Assembly: GCA_028823235.1 (NCBI GenBank)
Contig: JAPKBW010000013.1
Location: 31,841 to 95,840 of the forward strand
Direction: 5' to 3'
From: Longimicrobiales bacterium
GTDB lineage: Bacteria; Gemmatimonadota; Gemmatimonadetes; Longimicrobiales; Gaopeijiaceae
Length of the DNA stretch: 64,000 nt
In this document: positions 19,716 through 29,545 of the stretch, piece after piece
Layout of the letters: every line of letters starts with the position of its first letter
Numbering within the stretch: position 1 is the first letter of the stretch
The notes under the pieces: generated by a model
Seen by the model: only the letters and a program-made list of their open reading frames with translations
The model's database searches: none
What the model was told of the DNA's origin: nothing
Position numbers and translations under genes: made by a program

Positions 19716-20809
19716 GCCTCGTCGGCCTCCATCTGTTCTTCCTGATCAGCCAGCCGCAGCGCGCTCGTCAGTTCATCGAGATCACCGCCCAGCACATCGT
19801 TCAGTCGATGTAGCGTCAGGCCAATTCGATGGTCAGTCACGCGACTCTGGGGAAAGTTGTAGGTGCGAATTTTCGCCGACCTGTCTCCGGTACCGACCTG
19901 GGTTCTCCGTTCCCGTGCACGCTTTGCCTCGGATTCCGCAACCATGTGATCCAGCAGTCGGCTCCGAAGCACCTTCAGTGCCTTCGCCTTGTTCTTGAGC
20001 TGCGATTTCTCGTCCTGGATCGAAACAACGAGCCCAGACGGGATATGCGTAATCCGCACCGCAGAGTCGGTGGTGTTGACCGACTGACCACCGGGACCCG
20101 ATGATCGATAGACGTCGATACGGAGATCATTCGGGTCGATCTCCAGGTCGACCTCTTCCGCCTCAGGAAGTACAGCCACGGTCGCCGCTGAGGTGTGAAT
20201 TCGGCCGGAGCTCTCGGTCGTAGGGACCCGCTGCACCCGATGCACACCAGACTCGTAACGAAGTCGGCTGTATACGCCTCGGCCACGGAGCGTGAAGATC
20301 GCTTCCTTGATGGACCCCGGAATGCCTTCGGAGACGTTCATGAGTTCCATTTTCCACTTGTTGCGCTCGGCGTACAGCCGGTACATCCGCATGAGGTCGG
20401 CCGCAAAAAGTCCCGCTTCGTCGCCGCCCGTACCTGCGCGGATCTCAATCACAGCCGGACGATCCCCTAGAGGGTCAGGCGGAATCAGAAGCTCTTTCAG
20501 TCGCACGCTGAGAGTCTCGATCTGCCCGGCCAGCGACTCGGCCTCCTCTTCCGCCATCGCCTTCATCTCGGGGTCCACTGACTCCTCGATCAGCTCGACC
20601 GCATCCGCGTGCTCGCCAAGAGCATCACGCAGGGCCTGCCCCGCAGTGACGATGGGCTCGAGATACGCCCGCTCCTGTCCCAGCTCCCGAAGCATGTCCG
20701 GGCTCGATAGGACTCCAGGGCTGCCGAGCGCTTCCTGGACGCCGGTAAAGCGACGCTCAGCGTCCGCCAGACGGTCGTCCAACCTCGGGTCGAGCGTCGC
20801 GGCCTTCAT
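19712..20809 (-). CDS. prfA: Peptide chain release factor 1
   Basis: RF1 terminates translation at UAA and UAG. From the chosen ATG the protein is 365 residues. It has the GGQ loop ([18 protein letters not shown], about residue 230), and the anticodon-mimic region upstream includes [20 protein letters not shown]. The tail contains [22 protein letters not shown] six codons upstream (20827) is an alternative start. It lies 45 bases after rpmE and is coupled to prmC. Confidence 0.95.
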   Translation of the reverse strand: MKAATLDPRLDDRLADAERRFTGVQEALGSPGVLSSPDMLRELGQERAYLEPIVTAGQALRDALGEHADAVELIEESVDPEMKAMAEEEAESLAGQIETLSVRLKELLIPPDPLGDRPAVIEIRAGTGGDEAGLFAADLMRMYRLYAERNKWKMELMNVSEGIPGSIKEAIFTLRGRGVYSRLRYESGVHRVQRVPTTESSGRIHTSAATVAVLPEAEEVDLEIDPNDLRIDVYRSSGPGGQSVNTTDSAVRITHIPSGLVVSIQDEKSQLKNKAKALKVLRSRLLDHMVAESEAKRARERRTQVGTGDRSAKIRTYNFPQSRVTDHRIGLTLHRLNDVLGGDLDELTSALRLADQEEQMEADEA

Positions 20810-20854
20810 GATTCGAAGTCGAACCAAAGACCGCCGTAGCGGCCCATCATCGGC

Positions 20855-21067
20855 TTACGGCTGAGCCGCCGGCTCGCCGTACTTCTTCTTGAATCGGTCG
20901 ACGCGACCTGCGGTATCGACGAGACGCTGTTTGCCAGTGTAGAAAGGGTGACACACAGAGCAGATGTCCAAGTGCACTTCTTCCTGCGTAGCCATGGTCT
21001 CGAACTTGTTGCCACAGGCGCAAGACACCGTCGCTGTCATATAGTCGGGATGGATGCCCTGCCTCAT
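20855..21067 (-). CDS. rpmE: Ribosomal protein L31
   Basis: A 70-residue L31 starting MRQGIHPDY at an ATG with GGAGCAGGAC directly upstream. It retains the zinc-binding cysteines (CAC and CSVC), so it is the Cys-containing C+ form, followed by the conserved HPFYTGKQR and VDRFKKKYG segments. A TTG-started version 4 codons longer is less likely. Confidence 0.95.
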   Translation of the reverse strand: MRQGIHPDYMTATVSCACGNKFETMATQEEVHLDICSVCHPFYTGKQRLVDTAGRVDRFKKKYGEPAAQP

Positions 21068-21167
21068 GTCCTGCTCCAAACGGCTGAGTTGAAAACGGAC
21101 CGGGTCGAATCGACCTAGGCCCGGAACCGAGCGCCTGTTGAGCGCGTCGGTGCTTAGCCCGGAAAAC

Positions 21168-22784
21168 TTAAACGACCTGGGAAGGGCGGTCTAGTGACAA
21201 GCTCTGCCTGTGGCGTCGACTCTCTGCGATTCCCCACAAAGCCACCAGCAACGTCAGGGCCGCAGAAGCCTGCCCGAGCAAGTCTCCATATCGGGTATAG
21301 AACGTCAGAACGTCAGTCGTCACGATCTCCTCGATCGCCACGTCCTCCTCGAACAGGCGAGTTGCCCGGTGGACCCGGCCGACCGGATCGATGAAGAGTG
21401 AGATCCCGGTGTTCGCAGATCTGGCCACACCCGTGCGATTCTCGATCGCCCGCATGACCATGTGGGCCGGATGCTGCCAGAGCGCCGTCGTTCGGGAGTA
21501 CAGCGGCTCGCGGCCGTACCACGCATCGTTCGTAATGTTGATCAGCACATCCGCGCCGGCGCGGCGAAACGCTCGGGAAGCCTCAGGAAAAACCGACTCA
21601 TAGCAGATGAGTACTCCGTACGCGGTCTCATCGACCATCGCCAGCGGCCACCCCTCTCCGATTCCGTACTCGCCGAAGAACGGGAATCCGCGAAACAGAC
21701 TCATGGGGACAAACGGCACCCTCTCGACAACCGGCACCAGGTGGTGCTTGTCGTACTGGAAGTCCATCAACCCCTGAGGGTTAACCATGAACGCAGAGTT
21801 GTACGGGGTCGCGCCTCCGTCGTCGCGCTCGACGAAGCCGTAGGCGCCGAACAGAATCGGCGCGCCGACTTCTCGGCTGTAATGCTGCAGATCTCTCACC
21901 TCTCCGCCCCATGCCGGTGCCTTCGGCGCAATCGGGAGTGCCATCTCTGGCAGAACGACGAGGGATGCACTGCCCGGCTCGATGTCCACCATAAGTCGAT
22001 CGAGCGCAGCAAACGTACTGTCGAGGCCCACCTCAGCTTCGAGTTTGAGGTGCTCCGCGATGTTGGGCTGGACCACCGCTACCCTGCCAGCCGGGCGCAT
22101 CTCGATCGTGTTCGCCCGCCAGACGCCCCATGCCATGGGCACTGCCAGCACCACGACCGTCGCGAAGGCCGGGCGCCGCCAGTCCAAGCCTTCACGAACG
22201 CGAAGCAGCGCAGTGGCCAGGATGCCGTTGACCAGCGCGATCCAGAACGTGACTCCCCTAGCCCCGACCAGTTCGGCGACGCCGACCAGCTCCGGGAAGC
22301 CAGTGAGCGACGTTCCGAGGCCGAGCCAAGGGAATGCAAGCGTGCTCGGGAGATGAGCTCGCGTCCACTCCAGCGCGGTCCACACGACGGGCAGCGCGAT
22401 CCAAAGGGGAATCCGCGCATCCGTGAGGGTGCGGTGCAGAAGTCCCATGAAGACCGCAGCGATCGAGACAATGAGCGCCAGCGCCGCCAGATACGCCGGG
22501 AGCGCGAGACCAGTGAACCAGATCAACGCGACCAGTAGCCAATAGAAGACGGAGCCGAAGTAGATCGTCCCGAATACGAGTCCTCCGCGTTGCGCCGCAC
22601 GCCGGCCCTCCGCCCCTTTCGGCAGCCCGTGGATCCAGAGCGCAAGCGGAATCAGCCCTACAAAGGGAAGAATCAGCGGGTGAAGCGGCGGAAAGGACAG
22701 TGCCAGCAGAACGGCTGAAAGCGCCGGAAGCAGTCGCTCCCCACGGCGAGGGAACCACCCGGCCTTAAAAGACCTGCGACCTAT
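21168..22784 (-). CDS. lnt: Apolipoprotein N-acyltransferase Lnt, apparent ATA start
   Basis: Lnt adds the third acyl chain to lipoproteins in the inner membrane. Family features are several membrane helices in the first 200 residues and a nitrilase domain. The triad lies in VLPEMALP (Glu), [15 protein letters not shown] (Lys) and [12 protein letters not shown] (Cys). A TTG at 22526 would drop the first 86 residues, which include [16 protein letters not shown] and [16 protein letters not shown] and clearly belong to Lnt. No ATG, GTG or TTG exists in that frame upstream of 22526. ATA at 22784 overlaps the preceding TAG as ATAG and has GAGAGGGGG just upstream, giving 538 residues, a normal length. 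CTG at 22733 is another possibility. Confidence 0.85.
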   Translation of the reverse strand: MGRRSFKAGWFPRRGERLLPALSAVLLALSFPPLHPLILPFVGLIPLALWIHGLPKGAEGRRAAQRGGLVFGTIYFGSVFYWLLVALIWFTGLALPAYLAALALIVSIAAVFMGLLHRTLTDARIPLWIALPVVWTALEWTRAHLPSTLAFPWLGLGTSLTGFPELVGVAELVGARGVTFWIALVNGILATALLRVREGLDWRRPAFATVVVLAVPMAWGVWRANTIEMRPAGRVAVVQPNIAEHLKLEAEVGLDSTFAALDRLMVDIEPGSASLVVLPEMALPIAPKAPAWGGEVRDLQHYSREVGAPILFGAYGFVERDDGGATPYNSAFMVNPQGLMDFQYDKHHLVPVVERVPFVPMSLFRGFPFFGEYGIGEGWPLAMVDETAYGVLICYESVFPEASRAFRRAGADVLINITNDAWYGREPLYSRTTALWQHPAHMVMRAIENRTGVARSANTGISLFIDPVGRVHRATRLFEEDVAIEEIVTTDVLTFYTRYGDLLGQASAALTLLVALWGIAESRRHRQSLSLDRPSQVV

Positions 22785-23458
22785 AAGTCCCCCTCTCGCC
22801 CGGTTTCCGTCGACCGATAAGCGGCTTCGACAAGTTGAGCGAGACCGACCTGCTCCACCGGAGCCGATACTTCAGCTACGCCACGGTCCTGTCGCACGAA
22901 GTCGTCCAGTAGTCGACGGTAAACGTTGGTATGCGGATTCTCTCCGCTTGACGGTCGCGGCTGTCGGGGCATCTCGTCTGGGGGGCGCCCACCCAGCTGC
23001 TTGAAAACTTGGAGAGGCGAGATTAATCCAGACCTTCCCGAACCCATAAACGGCAGGTAGAACCAGTCCTCTCGCGAGAAGAGCCTGTCGCGAGTCCCGA
23101 TCATCCTGGCATCCGTGCGGAGAGCACCAAGCCGGTCTGCACAACCGCCTCAGCCAGTCGTGAAGCTCCTTCCGACATAGCGGCCAGCGGCCGTTCCACC
23201 AGCACGTGCCTGTCGTGTTCGAGCGCCGATACCGCCATATCCTCATGGATGCTGTTCGTTGTACAAAGAACGACCGCGGCGATCACGAGCGGTACCAAGA
23301 ACCGGCGAGAGAGCGTCTCCGCATTGTGATGATCCGAGTCTGCGACCGCAACCAGGTCCACGTCCTCACGTTCCGCAAAGATGGGCAGGTGCACGACCTG
23401 ACTGATCGGCCCCAAGTCCGATGATCCCCCGTCGCAGGGAAGCTCGGTCAGTTGTCAC
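22781..23458 (-). pseudogene. Decayed Gfo/Idh/MocA family oxidoreductase
   Basis: Three frame-shifted pieces together resemble a Gfo/Idh NAD(P)-dependent oxidoreductase. Piece 1, from GTG 23458, gives LRRGIIGLG, the Rossmann glycine loop. A run of four G at 23410-23413 shifts the frame into piece 2, SQVVHLPIFAEREDVDLVAVAD to HVLVERPLAAMSEGASRL, which holds the (E)xP catalytic-loop equivalent. Near 23101 the frame shifts again into piece 3, the C-terminal tail (LQVFKQLGGRPP to LAQLVEAAYRS). About a third of a normal 320-350 residue protein is missing, including the region after the EKP-like motif. It lies between a barrel gene and lnt, with which it still shares an overlap. Confidence 0.75.
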
Positions 23459-24125
23459 GACCCTCCCCCGGCGCGTTGGGTCCGATCATGAACTGCAGGC
23501 CCCCTCTCACTTGGAAGTACTGCAGGTTCGGCATCACTTCATAGCGGCCCGATCCGTAGATGCGGAGCCGCTTGGTGAGTGGGAACTCGGTCCCAAGGTG
23601 GAGATTGAATCCTGGATCAACGGAGTCCAGAAGATCCTCGACAAAGGTCCCGGCAATCACCACGCCATCGCCGTCGATGACGTGAGCCGAAACGCCAAGA
23701 CCGCCGAAGGTGAGCAGGTGGAGCGGCAATTCCCAGACTACATGAGCGTCGACCGTGATAGCGATGTCCGTGTATTCGATCGTCCCGAGGTCGAGGTTCG
23801 GCTGCACGCCATTGTTCTGCGCGGCTACCAAATCACGGACCCGATCCTCGAACTTCATGATCTCGCTGCCCTCGAGCCGCGAAGACATATAGGTGACCGA
23901 CGGGGCTATGCGGAGCCCTGGTCCGGCATACCCGAGATCGAAGCGAAGTGTATATGTCTCGGTCGGCTGGACTCGATTCGGCCAGATGTAACCGACCTCC
24001 AGTCCGACACCGCGAAGCGAGAGATGCGCATAGTCGACGGCGGAGACGTCCTGAGCCCCGGCCGAACCACCGAGGGTAAACAGACCCGCAGCGACAGCGA
24101 CAGCGAATCGTCTTGGTCGGATCAT
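23448..24125 (-). CDS. Predicted outer-membrane beta-barrel protein
   Basis: A 225-residue protein with a cleavable signal peptide (FAVAVAAGLFTLGGSAGAQ). Alternating hydrophobic strands follow, such as LRFDLGYAGPGLRIAPSVTY and GFNLHLGTEFPLTKRLRIYGSGRYEV, and it ends in a hydrophobic strand close to the C-terminus (GGLQFMIGP). This suggests a small outer-membrane barrel. I do not recognise a specific family. It follows rimO by 16 bases and overlaps the decayed oxidoreductase by 11 bases. Confidence 0.7.
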   Translation of the reverse strand: MIRPRRFAVAVAAGLFTLGGSAGAQDVSAVDYAHLSLRGVGLEVGYIWPNRVQPTETYTLRFDLGYAGPGLRIAPSVTYMSSRLEGSEIMKFEDRVRDLVAAQNNGVQPNLDLGTIEYTDIAITVDAHVVWELPLHLLTFGGLGVSAHVIDGDGVVIAGTFVEDLLDSVDPGFNLHLGTEFPLTKRLRIYGSGRYEVMPNLQYFQVRGGLQFMIGPNAPGEGRDN

Positions 24126-24141
24126 GGTAATCCCGGAAAGG

Positions 24142-25605
24142 TCAGACGGAGTCGTTCACTTCAGCGATCAGATCATAGTCCAGGGCTTCGACAATCGTAG
24201 CGGTCACGAGATCCCCCGGGCGGATATTATCCGGGGCCCGAAGATGTGTAATCCCGTCTACGTCGATCGCCTGTCCGACGGTTCGGCCAGCGGCTGTGAA
24301 ATCAGGATCGTTCTCAATACGTTCGTCGACCAGGACAGTCATCGTCGATCCGACAAGCTCGAGATTCCGCTCAAGGGAGATGCCGCGCTGCACCTCCATG
24401 ACCTCTTCGAGGCGTTCTTCGATGATGTCTTCCGGTACCCGGTCCGGAAGATCCACCGCACGGGTCCCCACTTCGACCGAGTAGGGGAACGCGCCCACCC
24501 GCTCAAACCGCATCTCATCGAGGAGATCGAGCATCTCGCGGAAATCGTCATCGGTCTCGCCAGGAAAGCCGACGATCACCGTCGTCCGAAGCGTCAGATC
24601 CGGCACTGCATCGCGAAGCCAGCCCACACGCTCACGAATCGTGTTCTTCCGCTCGGGTCGCCGCATAAGCTCGAGGATTCGATCGCTCCCGTGCTGAAGC
24701 GGCATGTCGAGATACGGGACGATCCGCTCCTCGCTCGCAATCAAATCGACCAACTCACGCGTCATCCCCGAGGGATACATGTAAAAGAGCCGATACCACG
24801 GGACATCAGTGCCTGCGATCAGCGCCCTGAGCAGGTCCGGTAGCAGCGGCGCCGACCGATCGTGCCTCCGCAAATCCCGGCCGTACCAGGTCGTATCCTG
24901 CGAAATGATGTTGATCTCTCTCACGCCCGCTGCACCGAGTCCGGCAGCCTCACGAACGAGCTCGCCGACCGGTTGCGACCGGTGCAGCCCTCTCATTAGG
25001 GGAATCGCACAGAAGGCACACGTGTGGTCACAACCTTCACTGATCTTCAAAAAAGAGGTGTGCGGTGTCTCTGTCGAAAGAATTCGGAGAGGCTGCTCCA
25101 TCGTGGGAACGAACGACTCTTCATCTGGAAGAAGTCCACGGCTTCGAAGTTCCGGGATGAGCGTCGGCAACTCGGTGAGCCCAAGGAACAGGTCGACCTC
25201 GGGGATCTCCTGCTCAAGTTCGTCACCGTGGCGCTGTACGAGACAACCAACCGCGACAACTGCCTTCAGGTCGCCCTCGTCCTTCAGCTCACATGCTTCG
25301 AGGATCGTCTCAATCGACTGCTCTTTGGCCGACTGGATGAATCCACACGTGTTTACGATGACGACTTCGGCGTCGGCGACGTCGGACGAAACGCGTGCGC
25401 CGTATCCAACGAGCGCCGCCATCATCCGTTCAGAGTCGACGGTGTTTTTGTCACATCCGAGCGTGATCAGCGCGATGCGCGGACCATTCTCATCGCCTGT
25501 CGCGTCGATCTCGACATGAACCGGAGCGACATCAGGCGAGACGCCAGGGCGGACCGGGCCAGGAGAAATCGGGAATACGGGAAGATCCCGGGTTTTCATC
25601 GTCAT
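24142..25605 (-). CDS. rimO: Ribosomal protein S12 methylthiotransferase RimO
   Basis: RimO is a radical SAM enzyme that methylthiolates an aspartate of ribosomal protein S12. The 487-residue protein has the N-terminal UPF0004 domain with its three cysteines (TLGCDKNTVDSE, NTCGFIQSA, VGCLVQRHG). The radical SAM motif CDHTCAFCAIP and a C-terminal TRAM domain follow. The CxxxCxxC spacing and LGCDKN favour RimO over MiaB. The first 40 residues are an unusual Pro-rich lead, so the true start may be further in. Confidence 0.92.
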   Translation of the reverse strand: MTMKTRDLPVFPISPGPVRPGVSPDVAPVHVEIDATGDENGPRIALITLGCDKNTVDSERMMAALVGYGARVSSDVADAEVVIVNTCGFIQSAKEQSIETILEACELKDEGDLKAVVAVGCLVQRHGDELEQEIPEVDLFLGLTELPTLIPELRSRGLLPDEESFVPTMEQPLRILSTETPHTSFLKISEGCDHTCAFCAIPLMRGLHRSQPVGELVREAAGLGAAGVREINIISQDTTWYGRDLRRHDRSAPLLPDLLRALIAGTDVPWYRLFYMYPSGMTRELVDLIASEERIVPYLDMPLQHGSDRILELMRRPERKNTIRERVGWLRDAVPDLTLRTTVIVGFPGETDDDFREMLDLLDEMRFERVGAFPYSVEVGTRAVDLPDRVPEDIIEERLEEVMEVQRGISLERNLELVGSTMTVLVDERIENDPDFTAAGRTVGQAIDVDGITHLRAPDNIRPGDLVTATIVEALDYDLIAEVNDSV

Positions 25606-25621
25606 TGAGCAGGCATCCTGA

Positions 25622-26269
25622 TCATCGCTCCATTACCAAGGCGCCAGGCGGCGGGGTGAACGAAAAGAACCCACTACCCGGATCAGCACCAAACCCGACA
25701 TTCTCAAGCGTGATCGTCCGCACGTTTCCGTTCTCTTCCTCGAGTCGAACTCGTCGAAGTACGGGCTGCCCTTCATCGATCCAGACCAAGGCTGCGCGAT
25801 ACGACATGGGGTTCTTGGGTACCATCAGGAGTCGGTGCGTCTCATGCCCCTCGATCGACTCCGATGCCTCATACGTGACCTCGTACTTCTGTTCCGGGTC
25901 CTCCAGAAACTCTCGATGGAAGTCCCTGCCACCCGCACTGCGGTCCGCCGTCGTCTTCAGGACAGTTCGCGCGTCGCTACTCGGGAAGTAGACCCAGGCA
26001 CTCTCGCCATCGACAACGATCAAATCGCCCTCAGGATCACCGAAGCGCATCGCGAACAGGTTGGGGCGCCCCTGGCAGAGTCGACCACTCCCGGTACGCT
26101 CGACTCCGAGAAGTGGTACAAGCAGGTGCTGGGTAAAGTCCGCGCACAGGGCCTCCACCGACTCATAACGATCCGCGGCCCCATGGAGCACATCCAAGCC
26201 ACGGTCCTGGGCTCCAGCCGCTGTGGGTACGAGCAGGGCCAACAAGGGCAAAGATCCGCACCACTTCAT
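25622..26269 (-). CDS. lolA: Outer-membrane lipoprotein carrier LolA
   Basis: Carries lipoproteins across the periplasm. From ATG 26269 the protein has 215 residues, a signal peptide (MKWCGSLPLLALLVPTAAGA), and the LolA fold features SVEALCADFTQ, the Gly-rich strand GSGRL and the Trp-Val-Tyr strand SAWVYFP. Extra upstream residues in the open frame would precede a signal peptide and are rejected. It is 13 bases after ftsK. Its neighbourhood with lnt agrees with lipoprotein handling. Confidence 0.88.
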   Translation of the reverse strand: MKWCGSLPLLALLVPTAAGAQDRGLDVLHGAADRYESVEALCADFTQHLLVPLLGVERTGSGRLCQGRPNLFAMRFGDPEGDLIVVDGESAWVYFPSSDARTVLKTTADRSAGGRDFHREFLEDPEQKYEVTYEASESIEGHETHRLLMVPKNPMSYRAALVWIDEGQPVLRRVRLEEENGNVRTITLENVGFGADPGSGFFSFTPPPGALVMER

Positions 26270-26282
26270 TCTGCGACCCTGC

Positions 26283-28826
26283 TCAACAGATGTCGTCCAG
26301 TTCATCCATCATGACGAGGACCTCGCGTCCCTTCGATCCATCGGATGGACCTAGGACCTCCGCGTCGTGAAGCTGATCTACGATTCGGGCCGCCCGTCCA
26401 TACCCGATGCTCAAGCGGCGTTGCAGAAGAGAGGTCGAGCCGCCGCCGTTCTGAATGCACACTTCGGCCGCGGCACGGAAGAGTTCGTCCCAGTCGCCCT
26501 TGATGGCGTCCTTTCCCCCTGACTCCTCCTCTTGCTGCTCCCTGACCTCCTGAAGGATGTCCGGCTCCGAAGACACGTCGAGCGTCGTGCCCGACTCGCT
26601 TGCATGCTTCTCGAGAAGATCGACGTACCATCCCATCAGTCGCTCGGTATCCTCGGTGGATAGGTAGGCACCCTGAATTCGAACGGGCACAGAGCCGCCG
26701 GGCGGCAGGAACAGCATGTCCCCGTTGCCGAGAAGCGCATCGGCGCCGTTCTGATCGAGAATCGTCCGAGAGTCTGTCTTGGACGCGACCCGGAACGCGA
26801 TTCGCGTCGGAAAATTCGCCTTGATCAACCCGGTGATGACGTTCACTGAGGGCCGCTGCGTCGCCACGATGAGGTGAATCCCGATGGCTCGCGCCTTCTG
26901 CGCGAGCTGAGTCAGCGGTTTCTCCACCTCCGACTGGACCGTCATCATCAAATCCGCCAACTCGTCGACCACAACGACGATGTACGGCATGACGCCTTCG
27001 GAGTAGATCCACCGGTCTTCGTCTCCTTCTGGGCCCTTAGGCTCTGAGCGCCGGAGGACCTGGTCCTCGCGAACCTTCTTGTTGAACTCCCCGAGTGAGC
27101 GGACGTAGTTCGCCTTGAGGAGGGCGTACCTCCGCTCCATCTCTAGGACAGCCCATTTCAGTACGCCGGCTGCATCCCGAGGGTCGGTTACCACGTTGTG
27201 CCGCAAGTGCGGGAGGCGTGAGTAGACAGAGAGTTCGACCATCTTTGGATCGATCATCAACAGCCGCAGGGTTTCCGGCGTGTGTCGGTATACCAGGCTC
27301 GTAACAATCGTATTGAGGCAGACCGATTTTCCCGCACCGGTCGCGCCAGCGATGAGGAGGTGTGGCATCTTCTCCAGAGCGGCCACGTACGGCTTGCCGT
27401 TGAGATCCTTCCCGAGTGCGAGTGGAAGCTCCCCTTTGGCCCGTCGGAAATTCGGAGCTTCGAGCATCTCCCTCAGATTCACGATCTCCGGCTGTGGGTT
27501 AGGGATCTCAACACCTACCGCGCCCTTGCCCGGAATGGGCGCAACGATGCGGATCGTGCGCGCCTTCATAGCTAGTGCCAGATCGGCGTCGAGGTTGGCG
27601 ATCCGATTCACTTTCACGCCGGGGGCCGGCACGACCTCGAACTGCGTGACGACCGGTCCTGTGGTCCGGCCTCCGAGCGAGCTCTCGACGTTGAACGTAC
27701 GGAGTTTGTCCACAAGGACTTCCCCGAGCTTGTCGAGCTCCCGCTCCATACTGGTTCGATCCTGAGACTGCGGAGCGCTGAGAAGGTCGACCGGTGGCAC
27801 CTCATGTTCGATGTCGCTGCCCGCGTTGGGATCTACGAGATCACCTTCGTGCTCGGCATCCCATTCGTCCTCGGCCACCTCACCAGCCTCTGCGTCGCCC
27901 GACGAGCCCGACGGCGTCTCCTGATGTACCTCGGCGGCACCCTCCTCGACTGACAGCCCCTCATTCGAAGGCGAGGTCGATCTTGGACCGGGATCATCAC
28001 CCGCGGTTTTGTCCGCGCCATCCATCCAGTCCGGCGCGAACCCCTCGACTGCCCCCTCCGTCTCTTGCACCACCATCCGCTCTGCCCGAGCCGCCGCGTT
28101 TTGGGCATGAACCTCCTTAAACTCCTTGCCTTTGTCCGCAAGCACCTTCGCCGTTCGGCCTGCAGCCTCGCCACTGACGATCACGCCCTTTCCTACCGAG
28201 CGAAGCGGATTCCACCCAAGCGTTGCAATGCTCAATGCCACGAAGAGAACCCCGTCGACCAGCATCGCACCGAAAGGGCCGAGGAGCTCTACCAACGGCT
28301 TGCCCAATAATTTTCCCAACCATCCAGCCGGAATCGGATTCTCGGCAGAGAGCGTCCACACGGCGATGGGAACGATCACCAGCAGCCCGGTCACCAGCAG
28401 CCCGGAGCGAATGGTCCGCTCCCAGGAGAGCCAGTTGCCGACCCTTAGTCCGAGCACGCCGAACAAGATGGGCACCAGAATCGCGGAGTGTCCGACGCCA
28501 CCTAGTAAGGTTTCTTTGATGCTGGCTCCGACACCCTTGAGCATGTTGTCCTGAGTGAACCACTGATCGCCCAATTGTCCGAAAATCGACACGGGCACGA
28601 GCGATAGCAGGAAAACGAGAGCGATCGAAAGCATCCCGACGGCCACGATCTCCCTGCGCTGTCCCGCGGTCAGGGCGAAGCCACCGCCGCCACTCTTTCC
28701 GGCAGAGGACTTCGTCTTCTTAGCCGCACCCGAGCGGCCGCGCTCCGCCTTCTTTCCGCCTGTGGCGGCCTTGCTCGCAGAGCGGCTCTTAACGCTGCCC
28801 TTACCGGTTCCGCGTTTCTTTGTCAC
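26283..28826 (-). CDS. ftsK: DNA translocase FtsK
   Basis: FtsK couples chromosome segregation to division. The 847 residues have a basic, Lys/Ala/Ser-rich N-terminus, about four membrane helices (roughly 55-225), and an acidic linker. The motor has Walker A GATGAGKS and Walker B VVVVDELADLMM, and a C-terminal winged-helix gamma domain (STSLLQRRLSIGYGRAARI). The start is GTG, overlapping the comB stop as GTGA. Confidence 0.96.
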   Translation of the reverse strand: MTKKRGTGKGSVKSRSASKAATGGKKAERGRSGAAKKTKSSAGKSGGGGFALTAGQRREIVAVGMLSIALVFLLSLVPVSIFGQLGDQWFTQDNMLKGVGASIKETLLGGVGHSAILVPILFGVLGLRVGNWLSWERTIRSGLLVTGLLVIVPIAVWTLSAENPIPAGWLGKLLGKPLVELLGPFGAMLVDGVLFVALSIATLGWNPLRSVGKGVIVSGEAAGRTAKVLADKGKEFKEVHAQNAAARAERMVVQETEGAVEGFAPDWMDGADKTAGDDPGPRSTSPSNEGLSVEEGAAEVHQETPSGSSGDAEAGEVAEDEWDAEHEGDLVDPNAGSDIEHEVPPVDLLSAPQSQDRTSMERELDKLGEVLVDKLRTFNVESSLGGRTTGPVVTQFEVVPAPGVKVNRIANLDADLALAMKARTIRIVAPIPGKGAVGVEIPNPQPEIVNLREMLEAPNFRRAKGELPLALGKDLNGKPYVAALEKMPHLLIAGATGAGKSVCLNTIVTSLVYRHTPETLRLLMIDPKMVELSVYSRLPHLRHNVVTDPRDAAGVLKWAVLEMERRYALLKANYVRSLGEFNKKVREDQVLRRSEPKGPEGDEDRWIYSEGVMPYIVVVVDELADLMMTVQSEVEKPLTQLAQKARAIGIHLIVATQRPSVNVITGLIKANFPTRIAFRVASKTDSRTILDQNGADALLGNGDMLFLPPGGSVPVRIQGAYLSTEDTERLMGWYVDLLEKHASESGTTLDVSSEPDILQEVREQQEEESGGKDAIKGDWDELFRAAAEVCIQNGGGSTSLLQRRLSIGYGRAARIVDQLHDAEVLGPSDGSKGREVLVMMDELDDIC

Positions 28827-29545
28827 GCCTCGACTCGCGTAATGGCTTGATCAGTCATGAGCGCGACAATTTCGTGACGATCGATATCACAGCAGATCAC
28901 GAGGTCATCGCCCAGACCGATCTCGATGATCGCAGCCCCACCGGAGGCGAGACTCAGGAACTCCCGTGTCGGGTTGCGCGCCGAGGCCAGTGCGCGAACA
29001 GCCCGTGACGAATCGTTGAGCGCTGGTTCCTCATCGACCTCTTTCACGAGCCGCCGAATGAGGTGGCCCGCGCACAGCGCGTCATCGAGAGAAAAGCGGT
29101 CGTCCTGCCCTGCGCAGATGATGACGAGACGCTCGTCCCCAGCGACGGCTTTCGCGACCGCACCCAAATTCGTGAATGCACAAGGAAGGAGTCGCCGCCC
29201 TTCCTGACCAACGTTCAGCGCCCGAGTTCCGTCCCTCGTGCTCATCACGAGCTTCTTGCCCTGAACCGTCTCCTCGGTGAATTCGCGAGGCGAATTTCCC
29301 AGGTCGAAACCTTCGACCTTATGCCCCTTCCGTTCACCGCAAAGCAGTGTGTCCTCCCTGCCCATTGAGGACGCCAGCCGCACAGCCTCTTCGGTCGAGT
29401 CCGTGGGGTAGATCGCACGTGCTCCGTTGGCGAGGGCCTCAATGATCGTGGTCGTCGCACGAACTACGTCGATGACCACAACCGTCGCGTCACCGATCGT
29501 GCCGGTGTCGACCTCAGGAACCGTAAAGTATGTGTCGATCCTCAT
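28823..29545 (-). CDS. comB: 2-phosphosulfolactate phosphatase family protein ComB
   Basis: ComB dephosphorylates 2-phosphosulfolactate in coenzyme M biosynthesis; bacterial homologues are widespread and their substrate is often unproved. The 240-residue protein has family segments DVVRATTTIIEALANGA near the N-terminus, CGERKGHKVEGFDLGNSP in the middle and STRDGTRAL. No other coenzyme M gene is nearby, so the substrate here is open. It overlaps accC and ftsK by 4 bases each. Confidence 0.87.
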   Translation of the reverse strand: MRIDTYFTVPEVDTGTIGDATVVVIDVVRATTTIIEALANGARAIYPTDSTEEAVRLASSMGREDTLLCGERKGHKVEGFDLGNSPREFTEETVQGKKLVMSTRDGTRALNVGQEGRRLLPCAFTNLGAVAKAVAGDERLVIICAGQDDRFSLDDALCAGHLIRRLVKEVDEEPALNDSSRAVRALASARNPTREFLSLASGGAAIIEIGLGDDLVICCDIDRHEIVALMTDQAITRVEA

